Origin: Roseivirga sp. E12
GTDB taxonomy: Bacteria > Bacteroidota > Bacteroidia > Cytophagales > Cyclobacteriaceae
Length of the DNA stretch: 64,000 nt
Assembly: GCF_017592825.1 (NCBI RefSeq)
Contig: NZ_JAGFMD010000007.1
Location: 1-64,000 of the forward strand
Direction of reading: 5' to 3'
In this document: piece by piece, positions 9,699 through 18,005 of the stretch
Layout of the letters: the number at the start of each line of letters is the position of its first letter
Position numbering within the stretch: position 1 is the first letter of the stretch
The notes under the pieces: generated by a model
Told to the model about the DNA's origin: nothing
What the model saw: only the letters and a program-made list of their open reading frames with translations
Databases searched by the model: none
Program-made: the position numbers and the translations under genes

Positions 9699-9737
9699 GT
9701 TAAGAAATCTTAACGTTAATTAAGGTTAAAATAACCT
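9699..9737. promoter_or_regulatory. Two short dyads upstream of the permease gene
   Basis: GTTAAG-AAAT-CTTAAC (9699-9714) and AGGTTA-AAA-TAACCT (9723-9737) are small perfect inverted repeats about 95-130 bases upstream of the permease start at 9605. Both lie in the gap between that gene and the small RNA candidate, so they could bind a regulator of either one. The rest of 9606-9775 is AT-rich with no coding signal. Confidence 0.35.
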
Positions 9738-9775
9738 CATCAATGAAACTTTTGGGCCAAATTTGCATCTATATA

Positions 9776-9923
9776 GTAGGGTTTGTGTAGGAGCAGTTGG
9801 TATGATTATTGAAAGACACAAACACAATTGAATTTTCAGAATTACAGTCAGTAATTCTCTTCATATATAGTTAGTAGTTTATTTGTTTAGTAACCCGAGG
9901 AGTAGTTAACCTCGGGTTTTTTT
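9776..9923 (+). ncRNA. Candidate small regulatory RNA with intrinsic terminator
   Basis: This gene-free stretch ends in a clean terminator for which no coding gene exists on the + strand. Three hairpins are visible: GTTTGTGT (9781-9788) with ACACAAAC (9816-9823), GAATTAC (9839-9845) with GTAATTC (9851-9857), and the terminator stem at 9892-9918. A weak -7-like box (CAAATTTG, one mismatch to TAnnTTTG) lies shortly upstream of 9776, so the 5' end is only an estimate. The only ATG-started frame, at 9802, encodes 9 residues. The RNA family is not recognised. Confidence 0.5.
9892..9923 (+). terminator. Orphan rho-independent terminator
   Basis: AACCCGAGG (9892-9900) pairs with CCTCGGGTT (9910-9918) and is followed by a run of seven T to 9923. 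The T tract exists only on the + strand, and the neighbouring genes on both sides are on the - strand. It therefore ends a transcript that has no annotated gene, which is the main reason for the small RNA call. The stop codon of the gene at 9922-10419 overlaps its last bases. Confidence 0.8.
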
Positions 9924-10419
9924 ATTTCAAAGCTACTCTGTGCTTTATCACCTGTTCATAAAAATGGTGAATCCGAAACATTTGCTCAGCACCAACCTTC
10001 TGACCGGCTTGGGCAATCAAATACAAACCCAAGGCAATTGCGCCCATAACTGGTATGGCCCATAATATTGGGGCGGGCTTATCCAACATCAGCTGAGAAA
10101 GACCAAAGACACCAGCGAAGAGGGATAGGACACCAAGTGCGGCATAAGACATAAAGAACACTGCCCAGACACTAGGTTTCGGTCCGTAAAGGCCTCTCAC
10201 TTCCAAATTGTCTTCTGAGGTTTCTTCTAAAGTCAGCGTGAGTTGGGGAGACCAATAGTGCCGTTCTTCAGGTCTGATCTTGATGACGCAATACTGATCC
10301 GATACCAAACCTGTGAATTCATTTTCAGTATCAATCGCTTCTTGAATTCGCGTTCTAAACACCTCGGGGTTTCCGGGTATTTCTTCTTTAAATCTTGGCC
10401 TGATTCTAAGACTCGACAT
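9922..10419 (-). CDS. Small membrane protein of unknown function
   Basis: The 165-residue protein is not recognised. Residues 1-80 look like a soluble cytoplasmic domain (MSSLRIRPRFKEEIPGNPEV...), rich in charged residues and beta-prone stretches. Two hydrophobic helices follow, at about 83-108 (VWAVFFMSYAALGVLSLFAGVFG) and 116-138 (PILWAIPVMGAIALGLYLIAQ). They are followed by a short charged tail. No catalytic motif was found. It stands alone between the small RNA candidate and a divergent NTF2-like gene at 10535. The start is the first ATG of the frame; the gap of 115 bases to the divergent gene leaves room for both promoters. Confidence 0.7.
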   Translation of the reverse strand: MSSLRIRPRFKEEIPGNPEVFRTRIQEAIDTENEFTGLVSDQYCVIKIRPEERHYWSPQLTLTLEETSEDNLEVRGLYGPKPSVWAVFFMSYAALGVLSLFAGVFGLSQLMLDKPAPILWAIPVMGAIALGLYLIAQAGQKVGAEQMFRIHHFYEQVIKHRVALK

Positions 10420-10534
10420 CGTACTAAAGTTAGCAAATGCTCATCAATTCCTTAAAGGAAGAAATACATCCATTTCTGTCCCTTTCCGTTAACATAGATC
10501 GTTCACAATTCGAAACTTTTTAAACAATAACACT

Positions 10535-10903
10535 ATGAGTATACTCGCTTTAGAACAAGAATTACAAACCATGATGGGTCAGGGTCAAATGCTGGAGGCT
10601 TTTGACAAATTTTATGCTGATAATGTGGTAATGGTTGAAGCCACTGGCGAAGTCAGAGAAGGGAAAGCTTATAACCGAGAATTTGAAATTAAGTGGCTTG
10701 AGTCACTAGAAGGAATGCATGGAGGCGGTGTAACCGCTATGACCTCCAATGAGGAAACAGGCCATACCTGTACTGAAACTTGGGGAGACTTTAGTTTCAA
10801 AGGAGGTCAGCGAATGAAAATGGAGGAGGTTTCCGTCAAAAAATGGGAAGACGGTAAGGTTGTCCACGAACGCTTCTATTACGATACCAAAGGAATGGGC
10901 TAA
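10535..10903 (+). CDS. SnoaL/NTF2-like fold protein
   Basis: The 122 residues have the SnoaL-like pattern: an N-terminal helix, then FYADNVVMVEATGEVREGKA (a curved-sheet motif with the downstream RxGKxA-type turn), and beta strands ending in VSVKKWEDGKVVHERFYYD. The family holds polyketide cyclases, isomerases and many proteins of unknown role; no catalytic residues can be named. There is no signal peptide, so it is cytoplasmic. It is monocistronic and ends at a bidirectional terminator shared with the opposite NTF2-like gene. The role is unknown. Confidence 0.8.
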   Translation: MSILALEQELQTMMGQGQMLEAFDKFYADNVVMVEATGEVREGKAYNREFEIKWLESLEGMHGGGVTAMTSNEETGHTCTETWGDFSFKGGQRMKMEEVSVKKWEDGKVVHERFYYDTKGMG

Positions 10904-10921
10904 TTGAGATTGGTCCTAATT

Positions 10922-10947
10922 AAAGGGGCTCATTGAGCCCCTTTTTT
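10922..10947. terminator. Terminator between convergent NTF2-like genes
   Basis: AAAGGGGCTC (10922-10931) pairs with GAGCCCCTTT (10935-10944) around the loop ATT and is followed by further T. On the + strand the T tract is strong. On the - strand the tract is only TTTAATTA, so it should act mainly on the gene at 10535-10903. Confidence 0.8.
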
Positions 10948-10953
10948 ATTTCA

Positions 10954-11370
10954 CTACCTAATCGCTTCTCGGGTGAAAGACTTATTGATAATCTTCCATC
11001 CATCTTTAAGCTTTAGCAAAAGCATATAATCGGTGAACTTTGTGTTCCCTGAAACGATTTCAACCTTGGCATGGGCCGCATTGTTGACAATGTCTATCGA
11101 GATTATTTTACCTACTCTATCCCTAGCCTGACCTTCTTTGAAGTAACCGATATACTCGGCAATCGGTAGCCTTCTCTGACTACCATCCGGATTTACGGAA
11201 TACAAGGCCGCTGTTTCAGTAAAGGCCCTTTTAATTCGAGCGACTTGCCCTTTTGATGTCCCATCCATATAATCCATTAGGGTGGCTTCAACGGCTTCTT
11301 TGTCTGATTGGCCAAAGGCAATAAAGCTAAGACACAGGCAGGCGGACAGTGTTAGAATTGTTCTTCTCAT
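10954..11370 (-). CDS. Secreted NTF2-like protein (putative lumazine-binding type)
   Basis: The likely start is the ATG at 11370 (MRRTILTLSACLCLSFIAFGQ), which gives 138 residues with a proper signal peptide. An upstream ATG at 11412 would put 14 polar residues ahead of it. The mature part (EAVEATLMDYMDGTSKGQVARIKRAF ... WKIINKSFTREA) matches the 'putative lumazine-binding' subgroup of the NTF2 superfamily. This group is common in Bacteroidota as small periplasmic proteins, and despite the name lumazine binding is not shown for them. It converges on the SnoaL-like gene. The function is unknown. Confidence 0.8.
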   Translation of the reverse strand: MRRTILTLSACLCLSFIAFGQSDKEAVEATLMDYMDGTSKGQVARIKRAFTETAALYSVNPDGSQRRLPIAEYIGYFKEGQARDRVGKIISIDIVNNAAHAKVEIVSGNTKFTDYMLLLKLKDGWKIINKSFTREAIR

Positions 11371-11466
11371 GTTTGTTGATTTTTTGTTTTTAATCTCATT
11401 CATAGCGCTCAATTACCAAAAAGAATTTGGAAAGGTCTATGCTAAAAACAGAGTGGTTCTTCAGAT

Positions 11467-12528
11467 TTATAAATCTGAAGCTTGATCGCGGTAAGCAGCA
11501 GGGGTTTGGCCTGTAGCTTTCTTAAAAGTAGTATGGAATGTAGAGGGTGAATTGAAACCACAATCAAAGCCAATGGCTTCTACAGTAAGGTGTTGCTGTC
11601 TACGCAAGAGGTCTTTCGCTATTTCTACTCTGAAAGAGTTGACAAGTTGAGCAAAATTCTGTCCTAGCTGTTCATTGATAAAAGCCGAAAATTGATGAGA
11701 GGTCAAACCGACCATTTTGGCCAATGCAGGCATTTTCAAATCGGGATCTTTGTACAGTTCATCCTCCATGATAGTAGCTTTTATTTTTTCTCTTAGCCGA
11801 TCGATTTCTGCTTGAGGCATCAGTTTGATCTCGGCTTTTGACTTTTTGGAAGCAACTATCTGTTTGCGATTTGTTATAAGGAGCCAGGCCAATAAATAAA
11901 CTAAGAAGGAGAAGGTTATTGAGCCTGTTAAGTAAGATGTAAAGCTTGATGTAAAATAGGCCAGCCAAATGAGAAAGACACCTAAGACCACTCCGTAAGT
12001 CCAATACTCTTCTGGAAAAGACTTTTTGATTATGAACTTTTGCTTAATCAATAGATAAATAGAATAAAGGAGGTATAGCGCCCAATAGTAATAAATGCCT
12101 CTTACAATTTTTAAACTCCAGAAATAACGATTTTCACCATAAGACTCATAAAAAATGGCATAGGCAGCCAGAAGCACCATTGGGGTCAGGTGTAGAAGAC
12201 TCTTGGGGTCAAATGATTTCTGCCCTGTGATCTGCGACTTTGTGAAATAAAAGCACATTGGACCAATTGCCACGCACGCGAGTAAGCCTATAAGGATGTA
12301 GTTCTCATTAAGCCCACTATCAAAATGAAAGAATACGGACTTCCCGATTCTAATGACGAGCGCCATTAATAAGAGTCCCAAATAGATATTGGTATAAGAT
12401 CTACCTTTCTTACTGAAGAGGAAGTAGCTTGTCAAAAAGACTCCATTGAAGACTCCAAGCAGGCTGAAAACAAATAGATATTCTCTTGAAATGGCTAATG
12501 AAGTTAAATTGAGGATATTAACAGCATA
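11467..12528 (-). CDS. AraC-family regulator with N-terminal membrane domain; start codon uncertain
   Basis: The C-terminal ~110 residues are an AraC/XylS DNA-binding domain with two helix-turn-helix units (LAKMVGLTSHQFSAFINEQLG and VEAIGFDCGFNSPSTFHTTFKK). In front lies a domain of about six or seven membrane helices, as in membrane-bound AraC regulators of Bacteroidota. The first usual start codon is TTG at 12435. However, the frame stays open to 12528 and that upstream stretch encodes YLFVFSLLGVFNGVFL, which is the expected first helix of this family. No ATG, GTG or TTG occurs there, so the start may be ATT (12492), CTG or another rare codon. The coordinates give the whole open frame. It probably senses a membrane or external signal; targets are unknown. 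Confidence 0.8.
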   Translation of the reverse strand, partial: YAVNILNLTSLAISREYLFVFSLLGVFNGVFLTSYFLFSKKGRSYTNIYLGLLLMALVIRIGKSVFFHFDSGLNENYILIGLLACVAIGPMCFYFTKSQITGQKSFDPKSLLHLTPMVLLAAYAIFYESYGENRYFWSLKIVRGIYYYWALYLLYSIYLLIKQKFIIKKSFPEEYWTYGVVLGVFLIWLAYFTSSFTSYLTGSITFSFLVYLLAWLLITNRKQIVASKKSKAEIKLMPQAEIDRLREKIKATIMEDELYKDPDLKMPALAKMVGLTSHQFSAFINEQLGQNFAQLVNSFRVEIAKDLLRRQQHLTVEAIGFDCGFNSPSTFHTTFKKATGQTPAAYRDQASDL

Positions 12529-12575
12529 CTAACCTAGTAAATCTACACCACAAAAAGGATTGAAAACTGGAAAGA

Positions 12576-13448
12576 TTAACCGGGCAAAGGGATATATCCA
12601 GACTCACCCGGCACCATCTCAAATTTCTGGTCTTTCCAGTCTTGTTTTGCTTCCTCGATAAGATTTTTTTCAGTAGAAACGAAGTTCCAGTAAATGTGTC
12701 TCTCTTCTGCAAACGGCTCTCCTCCAAACAAGAAGACGTGTGTGTTTTCACCAAGAACTATTTTGCAGATATCCTCTTCTTTGGATACCAGCATATTTCC
12801 TTTCTCAATACGTTCGCTGCAAGCTTCTATGTAGCCATCAACGATAACGATGCCTACCTCACCTTTGACTTTGCCCTTTACATCAAGTACGGCCTTGTCT
12901 TTTGCTTTGGCTTCGACCATAAACAAATCAGAGAAAACCGGAACGGGAGATTCTTTTCCATAGCCCTTATCCGCCACCAAAGTAAAGTCAATGCCACCCT
13001 CATACCACCGCGATAGTTCATCGGCTGGTGTAAATGAGAATTCAGGCTTCATTTTTTGCAGGGCCTTGGGCAAAGCCACCCAAATCTGATAACCATGAAC
13101 TGGATATTCGCCTCCATCTCGAAGGGCAGCAGGCGTTCTTTCTGTATGAACAATACCTTTACCAGAAGTCATAAAGCCAACCGATCCCGGAGTTACTAAT
13201 TGCTCAGTGCCTAGGGTATCTCTGTGCATAATTTGCCCCTCAAGTAGGTAGGTCAATGTTGACAAACCAATATGAGGGTGCTGCCCAATATCCATATAAT
13301 GACCTGGCTTTATGGTGGAGGGACCCATATGATCAATAAAGATGAATGGCCCTACCATGCGCTTTTTACGGAATGGGATTAGTCTACCTACCAAAAAGTC
13401 GCCAATGTCGCGACTGCGTTCTTCAATGATTAAACCAGTATTTGACAT
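12576..13448 (-). CDS. Pirin family protein
   Basis: The 290 residues carry the bicupin pirin fold with its metal ligands in place: His57 and His59 in QHPHIG, His101 and Glu103 in IVHTER. The N-terminal domain has the family blocks FIDHMGP and TYLLEGQIMHRD. Some bacterial pirins act as quercetin dioxygenases or modulate pyruvate dehydrogenase; which applies here cannot be told. The gene starts 15 bases after the acetyl-CoA synthetase gene on the same strand, so cotranscription is likely and fits a link to acetyl-CoA metabolism. Confidence 0.92.
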   Translation of the reverse strand: MSNTGLIIEERSRDIGDFLVGRLIPFRKKRMVGPFIFIDHMGPSTIKPGHYMDIGQHPHIGLSTLTYLLEGQIMHRDTLGTEQLVTPGSVGFMTSGKGIVHTERTPAALRDGGEYPVHGYQIWVALPKALQKMKPEFSFTPADELSRWYEGGIDFTLVADKGYGKESPVPVFSDLFMVEAKAKDKAVLDVKGKVKGEVGIVIVDGYIEACSERIEKGNMLVSKEEDICKIVLGENTHVFLFGGEPFAEERHIYWNFVSTEKNLIEEAKQDWKDQKFEMVPGESGYIPLPG

Positions 13449-13463
13449 ATGGAGTTATCTAAG

Positions 13464-15368
13464 TCATTTTTGAATACCCGCCCCTTCAATAATTTTATCC
13501 ACTACTTCGGGGTTGAGCAAGGTAGAGGTATCACCTAAGCTTGAAATGTCACCACTAGCCACCTTTCTCAAAATTCGCCTCATGATTTTACCTGAACGCG
13601 TTTTCGGAAGGCCAGGAACGATTTGAACCATATCCGGTTTAGCGATCGGCCCGATAATTTTTCTAACCGTATCCTTGATTTCATCTTTTAAACTCTGCTC
13701 AGAGCGACCTTCCATATCGCAGATGACATAGGCATAAATGCCTTGTCCTTTGACATCATGTGGATAGCCGACTACTGCCGATTCAATGACTTTTGGATGC
13801 TCATTGATGGCGTTTTCGACTTCTGCGGTGCCCATCCTATGACCTGATACATTGATCACATCATCAACTCTACCGAGGATTCTTAAGTAGCCATCGTGAT
13901 CTCTTTTAGCACCATCTCCCGTAAAGTACATGCCTTTATAGGCCGAAAAGTAAACGTTCTTACATTTTTCATGATCTCCATAAGTGGTTCTGATCATAGA
14001 CGGCCAGGGAAATTTAATGCAGAGGTTTCCTTCCACATTATTTCCTTTTAGTTCGTTGCCATCGGCATCAACAATAATGGGCTGAATACCGGGTAGCGGA
14101 AGAGAAGCATGTGCTGGTTTGTTGGGAGTAATTCCCGCCAAAGCCGAGATCATAATACCACCAGTTTCTGTTTGCCACCAAGTGTCAACCAATGGGCATT
14201 TGCCTTTGCCGATATGGTCGTGATACCAATGCCAAGCCTCTTCGTTAATCGGTTCGCCCACCGAGCCAATGACTTTTAAAGATTCTAGAGAATAAGGTTC
14301 GATAGGTTCCAAGCCAAACACCTGTAATGCCCTAATGGCTGTTGGCGCTGTATAGAACTGGTTGACTTTGTATTTGTCGACAATCTCCCAAAACCTACCA
14401 GCATGGGGAAAAGTCGGTACCCCTTCGAACATTAAGGTTGTACCTCCTGCCAAAAGTGGCCCGTAGACGATATAGGAATGGCCAGTAATCCAACCGATAT
14501 CTGCCGTGCACCAATAGACATCACCAGGCGTATATTGAAAGACATTCGAAAAGGAATATTCGGCATACACCATATAACCTCCAGTAGTATGGACCACCCC
14601 TTTGGGCTTACCAGTCGAACCAGAGGTATAAAGAATGAAGAGCATGTCTTCGGAATCCATTTCTTGTGCTTTATAAGCTGTCGATTGCCCCTCGATAGCA
14701 TCATGCCACCAAATATCTCTACCGTCTTTCATAGTGACTTGGTCACCGGTACGCTTCAGTACAATTACCTTTTCAATACTTGGAGTATTTTCAACGGCCT
14801 CGTCAACCACGGCTTTCACCGGAATTTGCTTGGCTCCTCTGAAGTTACCGTCCGAAGTCAACACAGCCTTGGCCTCACAGTCATTAATTCGATCAGCCAA
14901 TGACGAAGAAGAAAAACCAGCGAATACCACAGAGTGGATAGCACCTATTCTTGCACAAGCAAGCATGGCAACCGCTGCTTCAGGCACCATAGGCATATAG
15001 ATAATGACCCTGTCTCCTTTTCTAACACCTTGAGCTTCCAAAGTATTACAGAACTGGTTGGTCATTTCATATAGCTCGTGATAGGTTACTATTCGGTTTG
15101 CGTCATTCGGGTCATTTGGTTCCCAAATAATGGCAGGAGTGTCACCTTTAGTGTGTAGGTGTCTTTCGAAAATGTTTTCGGTAATGTTGAGCTTACCATT
15201 GATAAACCACTTGACATCCGGACCATCAAAACCCCATGATAATGTCTCGTCCCAATGCTTTCTCCAATGAAAAGATTCTCCTATTCTAGCCCAGAAAGTC
15301 TCGGGGTCTAAAACACTTTTTTGGTATTCATGAAAATACCCTGACAGGGTCTGAATCTTGTTGCTCAT
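13464..15368 (-). CDS. acs: Acetate-CoA ligase (acetyl-CoA synthetase)
   Basis: The 634-residue length is usual for Acs. The AMP-binding motif YTSGSTGKPKGVVH is present, as is the acetate-pocket region VDTWWQTETGG, the hinge GRVDDVINVSGHRMGTAEVE and the C-terminal PKTRSGKIMRR. The lysine of the last motif is the one needed for adenylation and is controlled by acetylation in other bacteria. The enzyme makes acetyl-CoA from acetate, ATP and CoA in the cytoplasm. The start MSNKIQTLSGYFHEY is the expected N-terminus. It leads a two-gene operon with the pirin gene. Confidence 0.97.
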   Translation of the reverse strand: MSNKIQTLSGYFHEYQKSVLDPETFWARIGESFHWRKHWDETLSWGFDGPDVKWFINGKLNITENIFERHLHTKGDTPAIIWEPNDPNDANRIVTYHELYEMTNQFCNTLEAQGVRKGDRVIIYMPMVPEAAVAMLACARIGAIHSVVFAGFSSSSLADRINDCEAKAVLTSDGNFRGAKQIPVKAVVDEAVENTPSIEKVIVLKRTGDQVTMKDGRDIWWHDAIEGQSTAYKAQEMDSEDMLFILYTSGSTGKPKGVVHTTGGYMVYAEYSFSNVFQYTPGDVYWCTADIGWITGHSYIVYGPLLAGGTTLMFEGVPTFPHAGRFWEIVDKYKVNQFYTAPTAIRALQVFGLEPIEPYSLESLKVIGSVGEPINEEAWHWYHDHIGKGKCPLVDTWWQTETGGIMISALAGITPNKPAHASLPLPGIQPIIVDADGNELKGNNVEGNLCIKFPWPSMIRTTYGDHEKCKNVYFSAYKGMYFTGDGAKRDHDGYLRILGRVDDVINVSGHRMGTAEVENAINEHPKVIESAVVGYPHDVKGQGIYAYVICDMEGRSEQSLKDEIKDTVRKIIGPIAKPDMVQIVPGLPKTRSGKIMRRILRKVASGDISSLGDTSTLLNPEVVDKIIEGAGIQK

Positions 15369-15600
15369 AGGGAGAGAATTTACAGAGGGATAAATTGAGA
15401 AAATTTTGAGGATTATAAAACTGATTCATGCAGACAGTTACCAGAGTTTCATCAAAAACGGTGGGCGACTGGTGCATTGAATTCTCAAAATAAGTAGTTC
15501 AATAATAGAAAATTGCTGTTCGTCAAAAGGCTGTGCTGAAGCCAGTTTTATTCCCTAGGTTGTATAAAGATTCGACACTATCACTTAAATCATTTTCACC

Positions 15601-15741
15601 ATGATAAAGCTTACAGAAACTGAATCTAGTCAGGTCATCGGAGGCGACCGTTGTGCCCGTTTATACCGTAGGAGATTAAAGCTAAAACCTATGTCTAGAA
15701 GGTATATCAGAAACATGCGTAAATATCGAAGGGTCTGCTAA
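15601..15741 (+). CDS. Double-glycine leader peptide precursor with very basic core (putative bacteriocin or signal peptide)
   Basis: This 46-residue frame begins MIKLTETESSQVIGG, which fits the Bacteroidota GG-type leader pattern (K-L-(T/S)-x-x-E-x-x-x-V/I-x-GG). Cleavage after Gly15 would release a 31-residue core. The core has 11 Arg, 3 Lys and one Asp, about +13 net, three Tyr, and Cys at positions 18 and 46, which could form one ring-closing disulfide. Motifs in the core include RLYRRRLKLKP and RRYIRNMRKYRRVC. The gene ends 51 bases before a C39-peptidase ABC exporter on the same strand, the usual partner that cuts at GG and exports. The core family is not recognised. An antimicrobial or signalling role is inferred from charge and context only. 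Confidence 0.75.
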   Translation: MIKLTETESSQVIGGDRCARLYRRRLKLKPMSRRYIRNMRKYRRVC

Positions 15742-15792
15742 TGGCCATGCTAGATTGTTCTACTCTTCCTTTTTAGAATTGACTTCCAACAA

Positions 15793-17991
15793 GTGAATAA
15801 AGAAGCGCTGCTTAAAAAAGCACTGGTGCTCCAACATGATCATAAAGATTGTGGAGCTGCTTGCTTATTGATGGCCATTAAGTGGTATGGCTATCATGAT
15901 GCCTTAGAACATATAAGGGTTCTCTCTGGAACCAATGGAGATGGCGTTAGCCTGCTGGGTCTCCAACAAGCAGCCATAGAAGTAGGATTTAATGCAGAGG
16001 CTTTCAAAGCATCTCTGCATGATTTAGAATTAATCCCAGAACTTTGCATCCTGCACGTAACCAAAAAAGGAGCCTTTAACCATTTTGTCTTATGTCTTGG
16101 AAAGGAGAACGGCAAATGGTTGATAGCTGACCCCGATGATGGGGTAAAGACATACACCGACAAGCAGTTGATGAAAGAATGGGAGCAGGGGATATTCTTG
16201 AGGTTAGAGAAACCAACAAAACTGAATCTTGAAAAGAGAAGAAGACATCTTTTCAAGGGTTGGGTCTTGCCACTTTTTGAAAAGCACAGAACGCGATTAA
16301 TATTGATCGTGGGGCTGGGTATTATTCATGCCATCTTACTTTTTACGACTGCCATCTTTACCGAGCGACTAGTAGATGAATTACTCCCTTCACAAGACAA
16401 AAGCTTAATTGTAAAAAGCATTCTATTGTGGGCATTCTTACTTCTTTTGGCCCTAGGGGTTTCATATCTGCGTAACTATAGCCTTGCCATTTTTAGCCGG
16501 GAGGTAAACGCTAGTTTGATCAAAGAGTTCTTCGGAAAGCTCTTATATCTACCCAAACCATTTTTTGATAGTAAAAAGACCGGAGACCTAGTTGTTAGGC
16601 TCGAGGATGTGGAGGACATTGAGGAATCGGCTTCCAAATGGATTGAAGATGGGTTTATCAGTCTGCTCGTTGTCTTGGTAGCATTAGGTCTGCTGTTTAT
16701 TTATAGTACTCAAATCGCACTGATTAACTCAGTGCTTTTGCCTTTGCTTTTTGGAGTAATCCTTCTTTTAAAGGGGAGAATAAAGAAGTCGCAACGTCAG
16801 GCCATGGCCAGTCATGCCGCGAATAATGCAAACTATATAGATGCCATTACGGGCATGAATACAATCAAATTGAGGCAGGCAGAAGTAAGATTTACAAAAC
16901 ATGCCTTGAAGCTCTATCGATCCTTTAGAAACAAAGTCTTTCGGGCCGAAAGAGTGAATATGGACTTTGGCTTATTGGTACAACTCTTGGCCATTAGTAT
17001 TACCATCGCTGTAATCGCAATTTCTAGTATTCAAGTGCTCTATGGGAGTCTGCAAATGGGAAATTTTCTGGCAATTATCTCTATAACATCAATTGCTTCA
17101 ATAAATACGACAAACTTGGCTTACGCCTATATCGACTTTGAGCAAGCAAGAATCTCTTTTGAAAGAATGCATGAACTGGTTGGTCAAAGAACCGAGGATG
17201 TTAGTGACCCAGGACCACTTTTGTTAAGGTCTAAAAACTCACTGTTCATCAAGTCGGTGTCCTTTTCATTTCCTGGGCAAGCGGAACTCCTCAAGTCTGT
17301 TTCCATGCAATTGGACTCCGGTAAAATATGCGTGCTGTTGGGTGAAATAGGTAGTGGTAAAAGCACCTTGCTTAACGTGATTAGCACGCTATATCAGCCC
17401 GACCAAGGAGTGATAATGTTCAATGATCAGAACGTTCATGAATTCCCAACAAATTGGCGTAGAGTGATAGGCTTGGTCCCACAAGAAACGAAGATTTTCA
17501 ATACTACTTTTTGGCAAAATGTTGGGGTGAAATCAATTGGAGAGGAAAATGATATGGCTCGAACAAGGGTAGAACACTTGATCGATCAACATGGCTTTGG
17601 CCCTATTGTAGATGCTTTGCCCTTGGGTATAGATACTGTGTTGGGGGAAAACGGAGTGAAATTGTCTGGGGGACAAAAAAGGATTTTGGGCTTAATGAGG
17701 GCCCTTTACACCAAGCCAAGCGTTTTGCTGCTGGACGAAGTGACCACTTCGCTGGACCAAAATTGCCTTAACCTAGTTACGGAAATACTGAAGAAAGCCA
17801 AGCTGAGCATGCCAATTTTGCAAATAACCCATAGTCCAGTTGTAGCCTCTCAGGCAGACTATGTTTATCTCCTAGAAAAAGGGAAAACGGAGGTTCATGG
17901 TACACCCGATCAACTCCTTGAAAGGGACAATTTCTTTAGCCAGTTTTTCGAAAAAGGCATCTATTCAAGAATTAAAAAAGCCTCTGCTTAG
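15793..17991 (+). CDS. Peptidase-containing ABC exporter (C39 peptidase, membrane and ATPase domains)
   Basis: The 732 residues hold the three PCAT domains in order. The C39 protease (about 1-125) has Gln14, Cys20 in DCGAAC, His97 in FNHFV and Asp113 in ADPDDG, all catalytic positions kept. A six-helix exporter domain covers about 160-450. The ATPase has Walker A GEIGSGKS (517-524), signature LSGGQ (from 624), Walker B VLLLDE (644-649) and the H-loop His in ITHSP. It should cut GG leaders and pump the core peptide out. The start is GTG. No HlyD-type adaptor or TolC gene is adjacent, so export may stop at the periplasm or use partners encoded elsewhere. The natural cargo is the peptide at 15601-15741. 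Confidence 0.93.
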   Translation: MNKEALLKKALVLQHDHKDCGAACLLMAIKWYGYHDALEHIRVLSGTNGDGVSLLGLQQAAIEVGFNAEAFKASLHDLELIPELCILHVTKKGAFNHFVLCLGKENGKWLIADPDDGVKTYTDKQLMKEWEQGIFLRLEKPTKLNLEKRRRHLFKGWVLPLFEKHRTRLILIVGLGIIHAILLFTTAIFTERLVDELLPSQDKSLIVKSILLWAFLLLLALGVSYLRNYSLAIFSREVNASLIKEFFGKLLYLPKPFFDSKKTGDLVVRLEDVEDIEESASKWIEDGFISLLVVLVALGLLFIYSTQIALINSVLLPLLFGVILLLKGRIKKSQRQAMASHAANNANYIDAITGMNTIKLRQAEVRFTKHALKLYRSFRNKVFRAERVNMDFGLLVQLLAISITIAVIAISSIQVLYGSLQMGNFLAIISITSIASINTTNLAYAYIDFEQARISFERMHELVGQRTEDVSDPGPLLLRSKNSLFIKSVSFSFPGQAELLKSVSMQLDSGKICVLLGEIGSGKSTLLNVISTLYQPDQGVIMFNDQNVHEFPTNWRRVIGLVPQETKIFNTTFWQNVGVKSIGEENDMARTRVEHLIDQHGFGPIVDALPLGIDTVLGENGVKLSGGQKRILGLMRALYTKPSVLLLDEVTTSLDQNCLNLVTEILKKAKLSMPILQITHSPVVASQADYVYLLEKGKTEVHGTPDQLLERDNFFSQFFEKGIYSRIKKASA

Positions 17992-18003
17992 AAGAGGTCT
18001 TTT
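17977..18003. terminator. Bulged hairpin between convergent exporter and permease genes
   Basis: AAAG-CCTCT (17977-17985) pairs with AGAGG-t-CTTT (17993-18002) with one bulged T. The stop codon of the exporter lies in the loop. A-rich sequence before and T after the hairpin would give U tracts in both directions, so it may end both transcripts. Confidence 0.5.
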
Positions 18004-18005
18004 AA

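Noticed and set aside
14478-14903. 141-residue frame opposite acs
   Set aside because: It lies wholly within acs and has no recognisable motif; it is a shadow of the acs frame.
15428-15493. A 21-residue frame upstream of the GG peptide
   Set aside because: It has no leader motif, no GG, no clear promoter and no similarity to the precursor; it is probably noise.
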